Positions 37,385-47,722 of a stretch of 64,000 nucleotides of DNA are shown piece after piece (positions within the stretch are counted from its first letter, which is position 1; each line of letters begins with the position of its first letter). The translations under genes and the position numbers were made by a program. The notes beneath the pieces are model-generated. The model made no database searches. It saw only the letters and a list, made by a program, of their open reading frames with translations, and had not been told where the DNA came from. Source of the stretch: Legionella parisiensis (GTDB lineage Bacteria > Pseudomonadota > Gammaproteobacteria > Legionellales > Legionellaceae). The stretch covers positions 1,525,404 through 1,589,403 of the forward strand of contig NZ_LNYQ01000013.1 in NCBI RefSeq assembly GCF_001467945.1, read 5' to 3'.

Positions 37385-37635
37385 TGGTAACGCGTTCTTG
37401 CTATTTGAGGATTGGTAATTATTTAAACTCGCACTTTTATATATGCCTTGTCAGTAACCTCCATGCTTAGAGTATTAATCTAGATCAAATCCCAAGCATT
37501 CGCACATAAAATTATCACTTGGGTAATATAAATTATATTATGCACATATAAAATATCATTATGATTTATTAGCGACTATTTAAAGCTATTTCGATAACAT
37601 TTGTATTTTATGAGTACATGGTGGGGGAAATTATC

Positions 37636-37782
37636 ATGTTTTCGAAGTTATTAGATAATCCCGTTCCTGAGTTTAATCAAGAAGAAGTTCAAGAGCTTAT
37701 TAATAAGATAGTTGCAATATTTAACCAAGGCGAAGTATCTCACGTAGCTTATGTGAACTCAATTTTGGATAAAAAGGGATGA
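37636..37782 (+). CDS. Small hypothetical protein (48 residues)
   Basis: Short frame preceded by GGGGGAAA (37622-37629) at good spacing from the ATG. The product is acidic-to-neutral and helical (EEVQELINKIVAIFNQGEV), soluble. It is directly followed by a broken small frame and then the 139-residue gene at 37927, so it may be the intact first gene of a decaying trio. No family recognised. Confidence 0.5.
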   Translation: MFSKLLDNPVPEFNQEEVQELINKIVAIFNQGEVSHVAYVNSILDKKG

Positions 37783-37786
37783 AGTA

Positions 37787-37924
37787 GTGGCGATAGTATA
37801 AATCGTTAACAAACCTGAACCCTATAAACCATTTTTTACACAGGACTCAAAATTCGCATGGAACTATCGGCTTGAAGTTGATGAGCCAGAACAATCATAC
37901 ATTATGACAATGGATAAAGCCTAA
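37787..37924 (+). pseudogene. Broken small gene with an internal stop
   Basis: From GTG at 37787 the frame hits TAA at codon 5 and then stays open for 40 codons with protein-like content (PEPYKPFFTQDSKF, WNYRLEVDEPEQSYIM). There is no start codon after the stop except late ATGs. It looks like the body of a gene inactivated by a nonsense change or a small indel. The stop at 37922 is 2 nt before the next ATG. Confidence 0.4.
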
Positions 37925-37926
37925 TA

Positions 37927-38346
37927 ATGACTAACTTAAAATCTTATTTTGAGGGTAGGATTAAGAAAATTACCGAGCTAGAAGGTGATAGTTACACAAA
38001 TTTTAAGGAGAAATTCGCCGAGATGTTGCGTGTTCTTTCTCTTGGTGAAGGCCTTACAAAGGAATTTTCTACAAAATCAGTAGATTTTGTAAATTTAAAC
38101 CATTATTCAAGATTTGCTCTTCCTTTTAATTTATTAAAAGAATCCATAAGTGAATTCCTTAATGATGAAGGGCAGAGAAGAGTTAATGAACTTTCTTCTC
38201 AAAGAAAATCCACATTTTTTGGCGAGCCGGAACTTCAAACCTTTGTTAAGCAGTTGCCTGAAAAAGTGAAAGAACCTCAACCTGAAGAGCCAATGGATTT
38301 GGCTAGCTTCTTTCAAGGAAATTATATTAAGAAACCTGGATGCTGA
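37927..38346 (+). CDS. Hypothetical 139-residue protein
   Basis: Soluble, charged protein; N-terminal helices (LKSYFEGRIKKITELEG, FKEKFAEMLRVLSLGEGL) and a proline-rich, acidic C-terminal stretch (PEKVKEPQPEEPMDL) before a short end. No recognised domain. The ATG lies 2 nt after the stop of the broken frame upstream, suggesting an operon-like origin. A strong terminator follows at 38381. Effector status cannot be judged; the glutamate-rich C-terminal region is compatible with, but not proof of, a Dot/Icm signal. Confidence 0.65.
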   Translation: MTNLKSYFEGRIKKITELEGDSYTNFKEKFAEMLRVLSLGEGLTKEFSTKSVDFVNLNHYSRFALPFNLLKESISEFLNDEGQRRVNELSSQRKSTFFGEPELQTFVKQLPEKVKEPQPEEPMDLASFFQGNYIKKPGC

Positions 38347-38380
38347 GAAGGTTGTGACGTAGGAACGTTTAAACTAACCG

Positions 38381-38420
38381 ATCCATTTCGAATCGATCAA
38401 TTCGAAATGGATGGGTTTTT
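38381..38420 (+). terminator. Intrinsic terminator
   Basis: Perfect 13-bp arms ATCCATTTCGAAT (38381-38393) and ATTCGAAATGGAT (38400-38412), then GGG and five T. Confidence 0.9.
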
Positions 38421-38567
38421 CTTAGGGAATATAGCACTTAGATCCGAGTTAAACTCCATAATATTCTTAAGCTTAAAGCTCTTTTGAACATAGCATGCAG
38501 TATAAAATCAAAATAATTAATCTGTACTATAATTTACATGCAAATTAATAATTCTTGGAGCATTTGC

Positions 38568-39470
38568 ATGCCTTCCCATACTAAAAGTAGGACGCAAGAA
38601 GATATTGATTCAATACATCAATATTACATGGAAATTATCAATTCGATGCCCAATATTGTTTACTGGGTGGATACTGAATGTAATCTTAAAGGATGTAATA
38701 GTAACTTTATCAAATTATTAGGGGCAAATACACTTAATGATTTGAAAGGCACTCCTTATGAGCAAATGGAACGTTTTGTCCATTGGGATAAGGAGCGCAT
38801 AGAAGAAATAAAATTAGATGATATGAAAGTAATCTTCTCGGGCGTTCCTCAGCATAATGTAACAGAAAAACCGATTGAGGATAGCTCAGGTAAGACTTCT
38901 TACTTTGTCTCATCTCGTATACCTATGCACAATCGCAATAACAAAATAATTGGCTTGATCGTTATTTTAAATGATGTGACCTTAAATAAGGAACTTGAAA
39001 CCCATGTTGATGCTTTAGAAGAAAATAACTTAAAAATTGAACATTCATTACGAAAAGAGGGCTATTTACCCACAGTGCTCATGGTAGAGGATAATGTCAT
39101 TGCGCAAAACGTTGAGAAAGCTCTATTGACTGCATTACATTGCCAAGTTGACATAGCAGATACTGCTGATAGTGCAATAAAATTGTTTCATCCAGGAAAA
39201 TATGATTTAGTTTTAATGGATATTGGATTGGAAGATTCTTCAGGTTATGTCGTTGCAAAGCAGTTACGTCAAAAAGAAAAAAATACGCAATACCATGTTC
39301 CTATTATTGCTCTAACTGGATTTGAGGCTGATGTTGTAAAATACGATTGCCAGCATTACTTTATGGAGGGGGCAATTAGTAAGCCTTTAACCTGTGAACA
39401 AGCAGAGCAAATCATTAAACACTACGTGTATCATATGGATGTCCCTGTGCGTGGTTTGAAGACAACTTAG
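38568..39470 (+). CDS. PAS-receiver (REC) regulatory protein without kinase domain
   Basis: A 300-residue protein. Residues about 18-140 form a PAS domain (INSMPNIVYWVDTECNLKGCN... FVSSRIPMHNRNNKIIGLIVILNDVT), a short helix links to a receiver domain (about 168-290): acidic pair in VEDN (D175), phospho-acceptor D218 in LVLMDIGLEDSSGY, Thr in IALTGF, Lys in ISKPLT. The histidine-kinase core that normally sits between PAS and REC in hybrid kinases is missing. Start MPSH is chosen because GGAG (38557-38560) precedes it and a TATAAT (38528-38533) lies just upstream of the earlier ATG at 38538. Confidence 0.85.
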   Translation: MPSHTKSRTQEDIDSIHQYYMEIINSMPNIVYWVDTECNLKGCNSNFIKLLGANTLNDLKGTPYEQMERFVHWDKERIEEIKLDDMKVIFSGVPQHNVTEKPIEDSSGKTSYFVSSRIPMHNRNNKIIGLIVILNDVTLNKELETHVDALEENNLKIEHSLRKEGYLPTVLMVEDNVIAQNVEKALLTALHCQVDIADTADSAIKLFHPGKYDLVLMDIGLEDSSGYVVAKQLRQKEKNTQYHVPIIALTGFEADVVKYDCQHYFMEGAISKPLTCEQAEQIIKHYVYHMDVPVRGLKTT

Positions 39471-39507
39471 TATCCTGATATGATCTTTGTTTTTTATAGA
39501 AGATTCT

Positions 39508-40626
39508 ATGAGCAGTAATTCAACCGAAGCCAGCCGTATTTTATCTTTAGATGTCTTTCGCGGATTGACCATGGCATCAATGGTTTTGGTCAATAGTCTG
39601 GGAACTCGAGTTTCCTACCCTATATTGATGCATGCAAAATGGGATGGTTGCACTTTAGCTGATCTAGTGTTCCCTGCATTTTTATTCATAGTAGGAATCA
39701 CTACCGTCATAAGTTTGAAAAGACATGTAAAAGAAGAGAGTAGGGCTTTATTATATCGAGGTATTTGTAAACGTACTTTTCTTTTATTATTCTTTGGACT
39801 ATTTCTCAATATGTTCCCAATGCATTTTGATTTATCAACCCTACGGATTTATGGCATTCTCCAACGTATTGCTGTGTGCTATTTCATTTGTGCTCTTCTT
39901 TATCTTCATACATCTGTTAAAACACAAATTTCTATTTTTTTGGGCATCCTTATAGGATATTGGTATTTTTTGACACAGATTCCAATCCCTGCCGCTGGTG
40001 TTGATCAATTAAGCATGATAAGAAATTGGCCTGGTTATGTGGATCAGATCCTACTTTCTCCTGCACAATTGTTAATGAAAACATTTGATCCTGAGGGTCT
40101 ATTAAGTACTATCCCAGCAGTTGCCACTACTTTATTGGGGTTATTAACCGGACATTTTTTGCTGACATCAATCAGTAAGCAAATGAAAAGTATCATCTTG
40201 ATTTCGCTAGGAATATTATTTCTCCTATTAGCATGGATATGGAGCTATAATTTTCCAATTAATAAAAATTTATGGACAAGCACCTTTGTCTTATGGAGTG
40301 GTGGTTTTTCACTTATCGTTTTTGGCTTGTGTTTTTTTGTTATTGACGTGCTAGATTATACAAAATGGTCATTACCATTTAAGATTTTTGGCATGAATGC
40401 ATTATTTATTTTTATTTTTCATGCGATTTTGCTGAAAATTCAATCCCTTTTTGTTGTTCCTATGCCTAATGGGTCACGAGACGTCTTACGCGTTGCAATT
40501 GCAAAATATTTATTTGGAGGTTTTAGTTCGCAAAATGCAGGACTATTTTATTCATTACTATTCCTTTTTCTAAATTTTTTAGTAGCCGCATTTTTATACC
40601 GACGAAAAATATTTATTAAAATTTAG
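39508..40626 (+). CDS. NagX/HGSNAT-like membrane acyltransferase
   Basis: A 372-residue integral membrane protein, about 10 segments. The N-terminus RILSLDVFRGLTMASMVLVNSLG and HAKWDGCTLADLVFPAFLFIVGI is the signature of the DUF5009/heparan-alpha-glucosaminide N-acetyltransferase (NagX) family, which acetylates amino sugars across a membrane. The start at MSSNST is preferred over an upstream TTG. In other bacteria such genes accompany N-acetylglucosamine uptake; none is visible here. Confidence 0.87.
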   Translation: MSSNSTEASRILSLDVFRGLTMASMVLVNSLGTRVSYPILMHAKWDGCTLADLVFPAFLFIVGITTVISLKRHVKEESRALLYRGICKRTFLLLFFGLFLNMFPMHFDLSTLRIYGILQRIAVCYFICALLYLHTSVKTQISIFLGILIGYWYFLTQIPIPAAGVDQLSMIRNWPGYVDQILLSPAQLLMKTFDPEGLLSTIPAVATTLLGLLTGHFLLTSISKQMKSIILISLGILFLLLAWIWSYNFPINKNLWTSTFVLWSGGFSLIVFGLCFFVIDVLDYTKWSLPFKIFGMNALFIFIFHAILLKIQSLFVVPMPNGSRDVLRVAIAKYLFGGFSSQNAGLFYSLLFLFLNFLVAAFLYRRKIFIKI

Positions 40627-40753
40627 CAATTAATAATCTGTGCTAAGAGGCATCACCCAGTCTTTGTCTGAGCATACGTATTGTTCATCTTTCATGAGTT
40701 AGCTATAATAACGGGTTAGATTAAACTATCTGCAGTTAATGGAGTCGTTTTCG

Positions 40754-41041
40754 ATGCCAATTTATGAATACCAATGTACAAGTTGCAATCATCATTTTGA
40801 TTTAATGCAAAAAATCAGTGATGACCCTGTAAAGCAGTGTCCTGTATGCTACCAAAATACGGTAATTAAGCTTATTTCTGCGGCTGGATTTCAGCTTAAA
40901 GGTAGCGGTTGGTATGTTACTGATTTTAAAAATAAAAATAACAAACCTCAGGAAACAGCAAAGAACGATGCCCCCGTTTCAACGGATAAAACAAAAGAAA
41001 CTCCGTCATCAAAAACTACTAAAGATGGTGATACCAAGTGA
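40754..41041 (+). CDS. FmdB-family zinc-ribbon protein
   Basis: A 95-residue regulator-like protein starting MPIYEYQC, the canonical N-terminus, with CxxC pairs YQCTSCNHHF and QCPVCYQ forming a zinc ribbon, then SAAGFQLKGSGWYVTDFK, also typical. The C-terminal third is low-complexity (Lys/Thr/Asp). The earlier in-frame ATG at 40739 is less likely. It overlaps the DUF502 gene by 4 nt (GTGA) and precedes aspS, the usual gammaproteobacterial order. Confidence 0.93.
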   Translation: MPIYEYQCTSCNHHFDLMQKISDDPVKQCPVCYQNTVIKLISAAGFQLKGSGWYVTDFKNKNNKPQETAKNDAPVSTDKTKETPSSKTTKDGDTK

Positions 41042-41667
41042 AATCAGTGTCATTAAGAAGCTACTTACTTGCTGGATTGGTAGTATGGTTACCTATACTT
41101 ATAACCATAGGCGTACTCCGCTTTATTATTGACTTACTCGACAATACTGTGGCTTTAATCCCCAAAGCGTATCAGCCTGAACAGCTCATTGGACATTATA
41201 TTCCAGGTATAGGAGTTATCTTATCACTCATCATTCTGCTTGTTACTGGCGTAATTGCTACAAATTATTTGGGACAGCGTTTAGTAGGGTGGGGGGAATC
41301 TGTTCTTAGCAGAATTCCTCTGGTTCGCTCAATTTATAAGACAGTAAAGCAAGTAATTAATGCAGTATTATCTACAAACAGTGAGGCTTTCCGTAAGGTA
41401 GTTTTAATAGAGTATCCTCGTAAAGGATTATGGACTATTGCTTTTCAAACAGGCACAGCAAATACTGCAATAAGTAATAAAACAAAAGATGAAATGATAT
41501 CTGTATTCATACCTACTACCCCTAACCCAACATCTGGTTTTCTTATAATGCTACCCAGAAGTGATGTGATTGAGTTGGATATGAGTATTGATGAGGCACT
41601 AAAATTTATAATTTCTTTAGGAGTAATGCCGCCACTACCAGAGGCAGCATTAGCGAATAATCTGTAA
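41038..41667 (+). CDS. DUF502 family inner-membrane protein
   Basis: A 209-residue protein initiated at GTG overlapping the previous stop. Two membrane segments (about residues 8-30 and 58-80), then the conserved SRIPLVRSIYKTVKQV (about residues 101-116) and VVLIEYPRKGLWTIAFQTG, followed by FIPTTPNPTSGFLIMLPRSDV. This is the DUF502 pattern; function unknown. The fmdB-DUF502-aspS order is conserved in related bacteria, so co-expression with aspS is likely. Confidence 0.95.
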   Translation: MKSVSLRSYLLAGLVVWLPILITIGVLRFIIDLLDNTVALIPKAYQPEQLIGHYIPGIGVILSLIILLVTGVIATNYLGQRLVGWGESVLSRIPLVRSIYKTVKQVINAVLSTNSEAFRKVVLIEYPRKGLWTIAFQTGTANTAISNKTKDEMISVFIPTTPNPTSGFLIMLPRSDVIELDMSIDEALKFIISLGVMPPLPEAALANNL

Positions 41668-41688
41668 AATTTGAATAGGCGGTTTTAT

Positions 41689-43470
41689 ATGCGTACACAC
41701 TACTGTTTGAGTGTAGATGAGTCAAGTTTAGGCAAAGAGGTTACTGTATGTGGTTGGGTACATCATCGCCGCGATCATGGTGGTGTTATATTTCTTGATA
41801 TTCGTGATAGTTCAGGTCTATTGCAAGTAGTATATGAACCGGAAAATAAAATATCATTTGCAGATGCGGAGAAATTACGTTCTGAGTTTGTTGTTCGAAT
41901 TACTGGTATTGTACGTAAAAGACCTGATGGAATGATTAATGAAACCATGGCTACAGGTAGAGTTGAAGTGGTTGGCTCTAAATTGGAGATACTTAACCAA
42001 TCACCTACACCGCCATTCTTACCTGACGATTTCCAAGTTGTGAATGAAGACCTGCGTTATAAATATCGTTATATCGATTTACGACGTCCTTCAATGAAGC
42101 ATAAGTTAGTTGTAAGGCATCAGTTGAATAGTTGTATTCGAAATTATCTCAATCAGCATAACTTTCTTGATATTGAAACACCAATGCTTACAAAAGCAAC
42201 TCCAGAGGGGGCTCGCGACTATTTGGTGCCTTCTAGAGTTCATCCTGGATCATTTTATGCTTTGCCTCAGTCGCCTCAGCTGTTTAAACAATTATTAATG
42301 ATTTCAGGTTTTGACAAGTATTATCAAATTGTTCGTTGTTTTCGTGATGAAGATTTACGGGCTGATAGGCAACCTGAGTTTACACAACTTGATATTGAAA
42401 TGGCTTTTATTGACGAAGAAAACATTTTAAATCTTATTGAAGGCTTGTTGAAAATAGTCTTTAAGCAAATTCTTAATGTAGATTTACCAGAAAAGTTACA
42501 TCGAATGTCTTATGCTGAAGCAATGCGGCGATTTGGTAGTGATAAACCTGATTTACGCAATCCTTTAGAGCTAATTGATGTAGCTGACTTAGTTAAAAAG
42601 TGTGATTTTAAAGTATTTTCTACCGCCGCCAATGATACAGAATCCAGAGTTATTGCCTTACGACTGCCTGGTGGTTGCGACCTCAGTAGAAAAGATTTGG
42701 ATGATTACGGTCGTTTTGTAGGTATTTATGGTGCTAAAGGTCTTGCCTACATCAAAGTAAATAATCTTGACGAGGGCGTCGAAGGTTTACAATCACCTAT
42801 TTTGAAGTTTCTCCCTACAGAAGCCGTACAAGCAATTCTACAGCGCACAAATGCGCAAACGGGAGATGTGATTTTCTTTGGCTCCGATAAAAATCACGTC
42901 GTTAATGAATCTATGGGTGCCTTAAGAATAAAATTGGGACATGATAGAAAACTACTTAAAGACGGCTGGGAGTTATTATGGATTGTTGATTGGCCAATGT
43001 TCGAGCGGGATTATGAGAGCAACAAATTAAATCCAATGCATCACCCATTTACTTCACCAAAAGATCTATCACCAGAAAACTTACGTGCTAATCCTACACA
43101 CACATTAGCGAAAGCTTATGATATAGTAATTAATGGTTATGAAATTGGTGGAGGCTCCATACGTATTCACCAATCTGATTTACAGAAAGCAGTTTTTGAG
43201 TTACTTGGAATTAATGAGCAAGAAGCTCAAGAAAAGTTTGGCTTTTTGTTGGATGCCTTACAATATGGTGCTCCGCCACATGGTGGTATTGCCTTGGGCA
43301 TCGATCGCTTAGCCATGCTTCTTACGGATTCAACGTCAATTAGAGATGTAATTGCTTTTCCTAAAACTCAAACAGCATCGTGCCTTTTAACGAGTGCGCC
43401 ATCGCCTACGGGTAATGCGCAATTAAATGAATTGGGAATAAGACTTGCTCCAACTACTCAGACTAAATAG
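41689..43470 (+). CDS. aspS: Aspartyl-tRNA synthetase
   Basis: 593-residue class II synthetase charging tRNA-Asp. The start MRTHYCL follows AGGCGG and matches the usual N-terminus; an upstream TTG would add six residues. The OB-fold [47 protein letters not shown] (motif 1), [44 protein letters not shown] (motif 2) and [14 protein letters not shown] (motif 3) are present, with the bacterial GAD insertion between. Confidence 0.98.
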   Translation: MRTHYCLSVDESSLGKEVTVCGWVHHRRDHGGVIFLDIRDSSGLLQVVYEPENKISFADAEKLRSEFVVRITGIVRKRPDGMINETMATGRVEVVGSKLEILNQSPTPPFLPDDFQVVNEDLRYKYRYIDLRRPSMKHKLVVRHQLNSCIRNYLNQHNFLDIETPMLTKATPEGARDYLVPSRVHPGSFYALPQSPQLFKQLLMISGFDKYYQIVRCFRDEDLRADRQPEFTQLDIEMAFIDEENILNLIEGLLKIVFKQILNVDLPEKLHRMSYAEAMRRFGSDKPDLRNPLELIDVADLVKKCDFKVFSTAANDTESRVIALRLPGGCDLSRKDLDDYGRFVGIYGAKGLAYIKVNNLDEGVEGLQSPILKFLPTEAVQAILQRTNAQTGDVIFFGSDKNHVVNESMGALRIKLGHDRKLLKDGWELLWIVDWPMFERDYESNKLNPMHHPFTSPKDLSPENLRANPTHTLAKAYDIVINGYEIGGGSIRIHQSDLQKAVFELLGINEQEAQEKFGFLLDALQYGAPPHGGIALGIDRLAMLLTDSTSIRDVIAFPKTQTASCLLTSAPSPTGNAQLNELGIRLAPTTQTK

Positions 43471-46400
43471 CATATTATTAAAACTAGGTCGAAATCTTGC
43501 TAACCGCGTAAAAAAATCGACTTCTCCTGCGAAGTCGAAGATTTGCTTTCCAGTTGTTACCAGAACGAATTCGGAAAACTATCTTTGCATTCGCACGAGT
43601 GGTGCTTCATTCTTAGAGAAAATAAGGGTCGCATTCTCTGCAAATCACAGATATTGGACGTTTTTATTTTTTTTACTTTTTTGCTCTTCTTTTGCTACAG
43701 CCGCTCCTGTAAAAAAGCAGGCTACATTCACTGAATACCTAACTCAAGAAAGAGCACATTTAACGGCCGCAATTCAGGATGCAAAAAAGCCGATACAGCT
43801 CAAAAGCGAGAAAGAGTTTAGTGCCAAAATGAAGCAAGTTTCAGCGATACTCTCAATGACGAGTGTTAAAATTACCAGTTTAGAAAACTTTCTCGAACAT
43901 CAGAACAAAGAGCAGAATAGTTTAAATCAACGTTTAAAACAGCTTCAGCAGATGCCTATCGTCAAGGAAAATACAAGCATTCCTGAGCGAGTAGAAAAAG
44001 TCGAAAATTTGCTGGCTATTAACAAACAAACGACTGAGCTCGTAATTGAAAATTTAAAGCTCGCCAAGGAATTTCAAGCTTCTCTCAATGAGGAAGTAAA
44101 GCTTTTAGAGTTGTGGCACTCAAATTTTGTGCTGGAACAAAAACTCGTCCAGATTAAATTATTAAAAGAACAGCTCAATAAACGCTTAAATATACTTTAT
44201 GAGAGCAATAGTACGACGCAACAACCCCTTAAAAGGTCCAAATCATCAACACAGCTTACAGCTGCAGATCATGAAGCAATGCTGTTAGTTAATAATCAGA
44301 GTATTGCAGCAATACAAAATCATTTAAATGCTTTAAATATACAAAAAACTGTAGTTAGAGCAGATATTATTTATCTTAAAAATCCAGATACAAAAAATTT
44401 ACAGCTCATTACAGATATTTATAAAGATGCTTTAAATCAATACGCAAAGGTTGAAAAAAATATTCGACAAATTGAAAGCTTTCTGACCAATGAAACCAAA
44501 CTTGTTGTAGCGCCGAGTTTAAAGAGATCGATAAGTTCGTTACAAAAGACATTAGCACAACAACTTAAAGAAGCGAGAATACAAAAACAACTTCTAGTCA
44601 AGAGTTTATCTGATTATCAAACCCAGCTCAAAAATCTGATGTCCTCTCGACAAACTCTTGCCGATTACAGTATCAGCAGTTGGCCAATTATTCTCAAAAA
44701 AATAGCAGCCATTCCAGGTTTGTTTTATAAATATATAAAGACATTAAGTTTAAAAGTTTATGACAGCTATTTATGGCTAAGTCCCTTATCCATGGTAATC
44801 TTATGGGGCGGATTTTCTTTTATTGCGATTTTCTTCTTTATGATAAGTCGTATCTTAAAAATACTGCTACGGGACAAAGAGCGATCACGCTTAACAGGTT
44901 ACTTATATGATGGGGCGCTTGTTTTAATACAAAGAAATTTACCTTATTTTTGTATTGCGACTATGTTATGGGCATTGCTTTACATAACTCATATTTCTTT
45001 TTCTAACTATCAGTTATTCTTTAGACTAATTGCAGTCTGGTTTACTTTTAGAGCTTTAATCTTAATAGCACGATTAGTATTATTAGAGCGCATCACTGAT
45101 TCCTCAGGTAAGGACGTTAAACTTTATTACCGTTTAAAATGGTTACTACTGTTTGGTGGCTGGACTGCTGCTTTAATGACTATTGGCCATTTACTCCCTC
45201 TATCGATACTACTTCAAGATATATTTAATCGCTTATTTATGCTCTTTATTTTAACAGTCTCTTTGGTAGCATGGAAAAGTAAAGATGTTATTCCTTATCT
45301 TCTTCGCCCCATGTTAAAAAGCCAAAAAGGGTACGTCAAAAATGCTATTTACTTATTGGTTATTCTAGTTCCTACAACATTGTTTACAACGGCATTAATT
45401 GGGTTATTAGGATTTATTAGTTTAGCATGGAGTATGAGCCAATATCAGGCTTATGTACTACTTGTACTTGTAGGATATATTTTTGCTCGAGGCTTATTGT
45501 TCGATGCCCTGGAATTATTTTCTGAGTTGATGATTTCCTCATTACGTAACGGATGGTTATGGATAGAAGTTTTTTTAAAGCCATTAGACAAAATTTTAAG
45601 AATTCTACTACTTTTGGTAAGCATACATGTTCTTTTCCAATTATTTGGTTGGTATTCCGATTCATTAGTGATGATTAGTTTGGGGAAATTCGCGCAATAT
45701 ACTGTTGTAAATATCCCAGGTATCCATATTACGGTTACAAGTACTATAGAGTTTTTAATTCTGCTTGCAGTTTTTGTTTGGGCTTCTAAATGGACGCGTG
45801 AATTTTGTTATCGTTGGGTATTTAAAAATGCTAAAGATGTAGGAATACGTAACAGTCTTTCGGTTTTTAGTCAATATTCGATTGTTCTTTTAGGCGGTTT
45901 TGTTTCTCTCCATGTACTAGGATTTGATTTTAGCGGCATGTCGATGATTATCGGAGGACTTGCTGTAGGTATGGGATTTGGTTTGCGTGATTTTGCCAGC
46001 AATGTGGTAGGAGGGTTGATGCTGCTTGTTGAAAGACCAGTCCGTGAAGGTGATTTAGTGACTATTGGGGAGCATGAAGGACGAGTTGCACACATTGGTA
46101 TTCGTTCTATGAGAGTTTCTTCTTGGGACAATATGGAGGTCTTGATCCCCAATGCGGAAACTTTTAATAAACCATTTACCAACTGGACACATCAGGATGG
46201 TATTGTTAGAACAGTTGTTCCTATAAAGGTTAGTCGCTCTGATGATGCGGTTATGGTCCAGCAACTGATACAGGATATCTTGGCTACAACCCCAGAAATC
46301 GTTGCAGATCCGCCGGCTCAAGTTTTCCTTAAGAAGATTGATGAGGCGTTACTTGAGTTTGAGGCTCGATATTTCATTAACGTTCAAGTACATACTCGAT

Positions 46401-46546
46401 TTGAAGTACGGTCTAAAGTATTGTTTGCTATTATGGCTCAGTTTAAAGCAGCAAATATTAAGCCGCCTATTGAACCACTTGCAATTGAAATTAAAGAGGG
46501 AGAAAGTGATTTCACTGTTAAAAAGCAGACTACCACCGAAAACTGA
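43445..46546 (+). CDS. MscK/KefA-like mechanosensitive channel
   Basis: A large membrane channel: periplasmic coiled-coil N-terminal region (about 90-400 of 1033), many membrane segments, and a C-terminal MscS domain with [25 protein letters not shown] (pore helix) and [23 protein letters not shown] beta domain, then [14 protein letters not shown]. The only in-frame start near the beginning is TTG at 43445, inside aspS; the exported signal-like [17 protein letters not shown] is about 70 residues in. So the true start is uncertain and may be a rare codon around 43590-43640. It overlaps mutH by 41 nt. Confidence 0.87.
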   Translation: MLQLLRLNSILLKLGRNLANRVKKSTSPAKSKICFPVVTRTNSENYLCIRTSGASFLEKIRVAFSANHRYWTFLFFLLFCSSFATAAPVKKQATFTEYLTQERAHLTAAIQDAKKPIQLKSEKEFSAKMKQVSAILSMTSVKITSLENFLEHQNKEQNSLNQRLKQLQQMPIVKENTSIPERVEKVENLLAINKQTTELVIENLKLAKEFQASLNEEVKLLELWHSNFVLEQKLVQIKLLKEQLNKRLNILYESNSTTQQPLKRSKSSTQLTAADHEAMLLVNNQSIAAIQNHLNALNIQKTVVRADIIYLKNPDTKNLQLITDIYKDALNQYAKVEKNIRQIESFLTNETKLVVAPSLKRSISSLQKTLAQQLKEARIQKQLLVKSLSDYQTQLKNLMSSRQTLADYSISSWPIILKKIAAIPGLFYKYIKTLSLKVYDSYLWLSPLSMVILWGGFSFIAIFFFMISRILKILLRDKERSRLTGYLYDGALVLIQRNLPYFCIATMLWALLYITHISFSNYQLFFRLIAVWFTFRALILIARLVLLERITDSSGKDVKLYYRLKWLLLFGGWTAALMTIGHLLPLSILLQDIFNRLFMLFILTVSLVAWKSKDVIPYLLRPMLKSQKGYVKNAIYLLVILVPTTLFTTALIGLLGFISLAWSMSQYQAYVLLVLVGYIFARGLLFDALELFSELMISSLRNGWLWIEVFLKPLDKILRILLLLVSIHVLFQLFGWYSDSLVMISLGKFAQYTVVNIPGIHITVTSTIEFLILLAVFVWASKWTREFCYRWVFKNAKDVGIRNSLSVFSQYSIVLLGGFVSLHVLGFDFSGMSMIIGGLAVGMGFGLRDFASNVVGGLMLLVERPVREGDLVTIGEHEGRVAHIGIRSMRVSSWDNMEVLIPNAETFNKPFTNWTHQDGIVRTVVPIKVSRSDDAVMVQQLIQDILATTPEIVADPPAQVFLKKIDEALLEFEARYFINVQVHTRFEVRSKVLFAIMAQFKAANIKPPIEPLAIEIKEGESDFTVKKQTTTEN

Positions 46547-47201
46547 AGCTGAATTGCTTGAGCGTTGTACTGGTATTGCAGGTCTTAGTTTTGCACAATT
46601 AGGGTTGATCCTGGGGTTGTTCATTCCAACTCATCCTAACCAAAGAAAAGGATGGGTTGGTCAAGCAATTGAATTAGCCTTAGGTACTGATGCCCAGAAC
46701 AAGTCATTACCTGATTTCCAGGATTTAGGTATAGAGCTAAAAACACTTCCCCTCAATAAATTAGGAATGCCGGCAGAATCAACATTTATTACCTCAATTC
46801 CGTTACTTACAATTCATCAGCAGCAATGGAAATCATCGCAGTGCTATGCCAAATTAAAACGAATATTATGGATTCCTGTAGAAGGTGATACCGATATTCC
46901 TTATCCACAAAGAAGAGTTGGACAGGGATTTTTGTGGTCTCCTGATAATGTACAAACATCTATATTAGAAGAAGATTGGAATTATTTATCATTTCAAATA
47001 AGTACTGGGCATCTTGAAACACTTAATGCACAAGCAGGGGAGTATTTACAAGTGAGGCCTAAAGCTGCCAGTGGGAAATCATTATGTTACGGTTATGATA
47101 CTCATGGAAATAAAATCAAAACATTGCCTCGTGGATTCTATTTAAGAAGTCGTTTTACCGCAAAAATTTTATCGCATTTTAATAGAAAAAGTGACTTGTG
47201 A
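46506..47201 (+). CDS. mutH: DNA mismatch repair endonuclease MutH
   Basis: A 231-residue endonuclease that nicks the unmethylated strand at hemimethylated GATC sites after MutS/MutL activation. The GTG start at 46506 has a strong GAGGGAG (46496-46502) and gives a normal length; upstream extension in this frame would be antisense-like junk. ELLERCTGIAGLSFAQLG, KGWVGQAIELALGTDAQNKSLPDFQDLGIELKTLPL (active-site D and ExK) and KRILWIPVEGD are diagnostic. Presence implies Dam-directed repair in this organism. It begins within the end of the mscK-like gene. Confidence 0.95.
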   Translation: MISLLKSRLPPKTEAELLERCTGIAGLSFAQLGLILGLFIPTHPNQRKGWVGQAIELALGTDAQNKSLPDFQDLGIELKTLPLNKLGMPAESTFITSIPLLTIHQQQWKSSQCYAKLKRILWIPVEGDTDIPYPQRRVGQGFLWSPDNVQTSILEEDWNYLSFQISTGHLETLNAQAGEYLQVRPKAASGKSLCYGYDTHGNKIKTLPRGFYLRSRFTAKILSHFNRKSDL

Positions 47202-47298
47202 AAATTTAGCAGTGGGAAATGCAAATTGATTTTTTCCAAGGTTAAAAAAATTTTTGTTTCGCATTGATCTGATTCTAATTTAATCCTACCTTACACCA

Positions 47299-47627
47299 GT
47301 GATAAGTAAAGAGTTGATTGTTTCATTTGCTGGTTTAATTTTTTGTGGTTGGTCTTTATTTTTATTGGAATATTCGTTTCCCGACAGTGCAAAACAAGCT
47401 GCCCTCATTCACAATTACCAAAACCGAATATTTTTCCATCATCCGATAGTCATATGGTATGAGCGTCACCGGCAGCTACCATAACAGTTTTATAATTTAC
47501 CAAGTGAGCAATTTGCATCGGTTTCTCTGGTTTTCCAAAATTACTCAAGCCAATTTTGCCAGTAGAGGGTTCTCCACAAGCATATATTATTCATGTTTGG
47601 CGCAGTGTATTATTTGTAGTCAATTAA
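47299..47627 (+). pseudogene. Decayed gene fragment
   Basis: A GTG-initiated 61-codon frame with a membrane-like start (ELIVSFAGLIFCGWSLFLL) ends at 47484; then protein-like pieces continue in other frames, LPSEQFASVSLVFQNYSSQF and, after a shift, PVEGSPQAYIIHVWRSVLFVVN (47559-47627). The pieces join naturally if frame changes are undone, so this looks like a frameshifted gene for a small membrane-anchored protein of unknown function. Confidence 0.4.
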
Positions 47628-47722
47628 ATTAAATAAATCGTTTATTTAGTTTGCTTTTGCTATTAGCCGAATTAGGAAATCCCGGATTGCTTTACAGTAC
47701 CCGGGAATATTTATAATAGCAA

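Noticed and set aside
46302..46505. N-terminal extension of mutH
   Set aside because: This stretch is the mscK-like gene read in another frame; GAGGGAG and GTG at 46506 give a normal MutH.
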